Shown here one piece after another: positions 42,183-42,311 of a stretch of DNA of 42,311 nucleotides (position 1 is its first letter; each line of letters starts with the position of its first letter). Under the pieces are notes generated by a model. The model had not been told where the DNA came from. It ran no database searches and saw only the letters and a list, made by a program, of their open reading frames with translations. Source of the stretch: Prevotella sp. UBA2456. Lineage in GTDB: Bacteria > Bacteroidota > Bacteroidia > Bacteroidales > Bacteroidaceae. The DNA lies in assembly GCA_002342415.1 (NCBI GenBank), contig DDPY01000012.1, positions 30,838 to 73,148 on the forward strand, in the 5' to 3' direction. The position numbers and the translations under genes are program-made.

Positions 42183-42311
42183 ATGACGACTGCAAATTTA
42201 ATAGAAATTTTCTGTATTCTCGACGAATTCTGCAAATATTTTACTCCAGAGTTGAAAAAACATATGGTTGACACCTCAGGCAAGCGGCGTCGCAACCGTC
42301 CGTGCCGTCTT
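42183..42311 (+). CDS. IS982 family transposase, N-terminal part (runs off window)
   Basis: The reading frame from ATG 42183 encodes MTTANLIEIFCILDEFCKYF and then TPELKKHMVDTSGKRRRNRPCRL, and is open at the window end. The pattern EIFC(I)xDxFCxxF...GKRRRNRPCR matches my knowledge of the N-terminus of IS982-type transposases. The catalytic DDE residues would lie beyond the edge. The terminal repeat should lie in about 42090-42140 but could not be fixed. Confidence 0.75.
   Translation, partial: MTTANLIEIFCILDEFCKYFTPELKKHMVDTSGKRRRNRPCRL

Noticed and set aside
1..42311. tRNA or rRNA genes
   Set aside because: No cloverleaf or conserved rRNA segments were recognised by eye. A tRNAscan-SE or Infernal run would settle it.

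Overview
The window reads as a chromosomal segment of a Bacteroidota bacterium, most likely Prevotellaceae (Prevotella/Segatella-like). The evidence is a SusC/SusD polysaccharide utilisation locus, BACON and DUF2807 domains, DUF2723 and DUF5686 proteins, and many -7 boxes of the Bacteroidota form TAnnTTTG, often with TTTG about 20 bases upstream. The species is an inference.

Region 1 (1-12.4 kb, minus strand) is a polysaccharide utilisation locus. A LacI-family regulator lies upstream of susC, susD, two surface lipoproteins with probable glycan-binding modules, and a BACON-GH5 glycanase. It closes with a strong terminator. A beta-1,4-glucan-type substrate is likely. Region 2 (12.5-19.4 kb, mostly minus) holds a sugar nucleotidyltransferase-like gene, a GSGD-repeat DUF2807 protein, and a tightly coupled set of histidine kinase, ATP-grasp-like protein, HAD hydrolase and DUF5686 outer-membrane protein. 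Region 3 (19.4-31.6 kb, plus) is mostly housekeeping: an RlmL-type rRNA methyltransferase, an S9 dipeptidyl peptidase, serB, purD, two membrane proteins, a DUF2723 protein, a polysaccharide deacetylase and a TSCPD protein.

Region 4 (31.6-42.3 kb) is accessory DNA. A VapE/VirE-type P-loop ATPase sits between imperfect inverted repeats of about 110 bases. After a gene-poor stretch comes a structured leader RNA with attenuator-like geometry, then a probable defence operon: an MmeI-like adenine methyltransferase with no visible nuclease motif, an SF2 helicase, a small ORF, a GIY-YIG (T5orf172-type) nuclease and a tiny coupled ORF. A PIN toxin-antitoxin pair lies antisense between methyltransferase and helicase. 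A hicAB module and the start of an IS982-type transposase end the window.

The best candidate for something undescribed is the leader RNA plus the methyltransferase-helicase-GIY-YIG system. The inferred logic is that the methyltransferase marks self DNA, the helicase translocates or remodels DNA, and the GIY-YIG protein cuts unmodified DNA. The inverted-repeat-flanked VapE gene is the second candidate.
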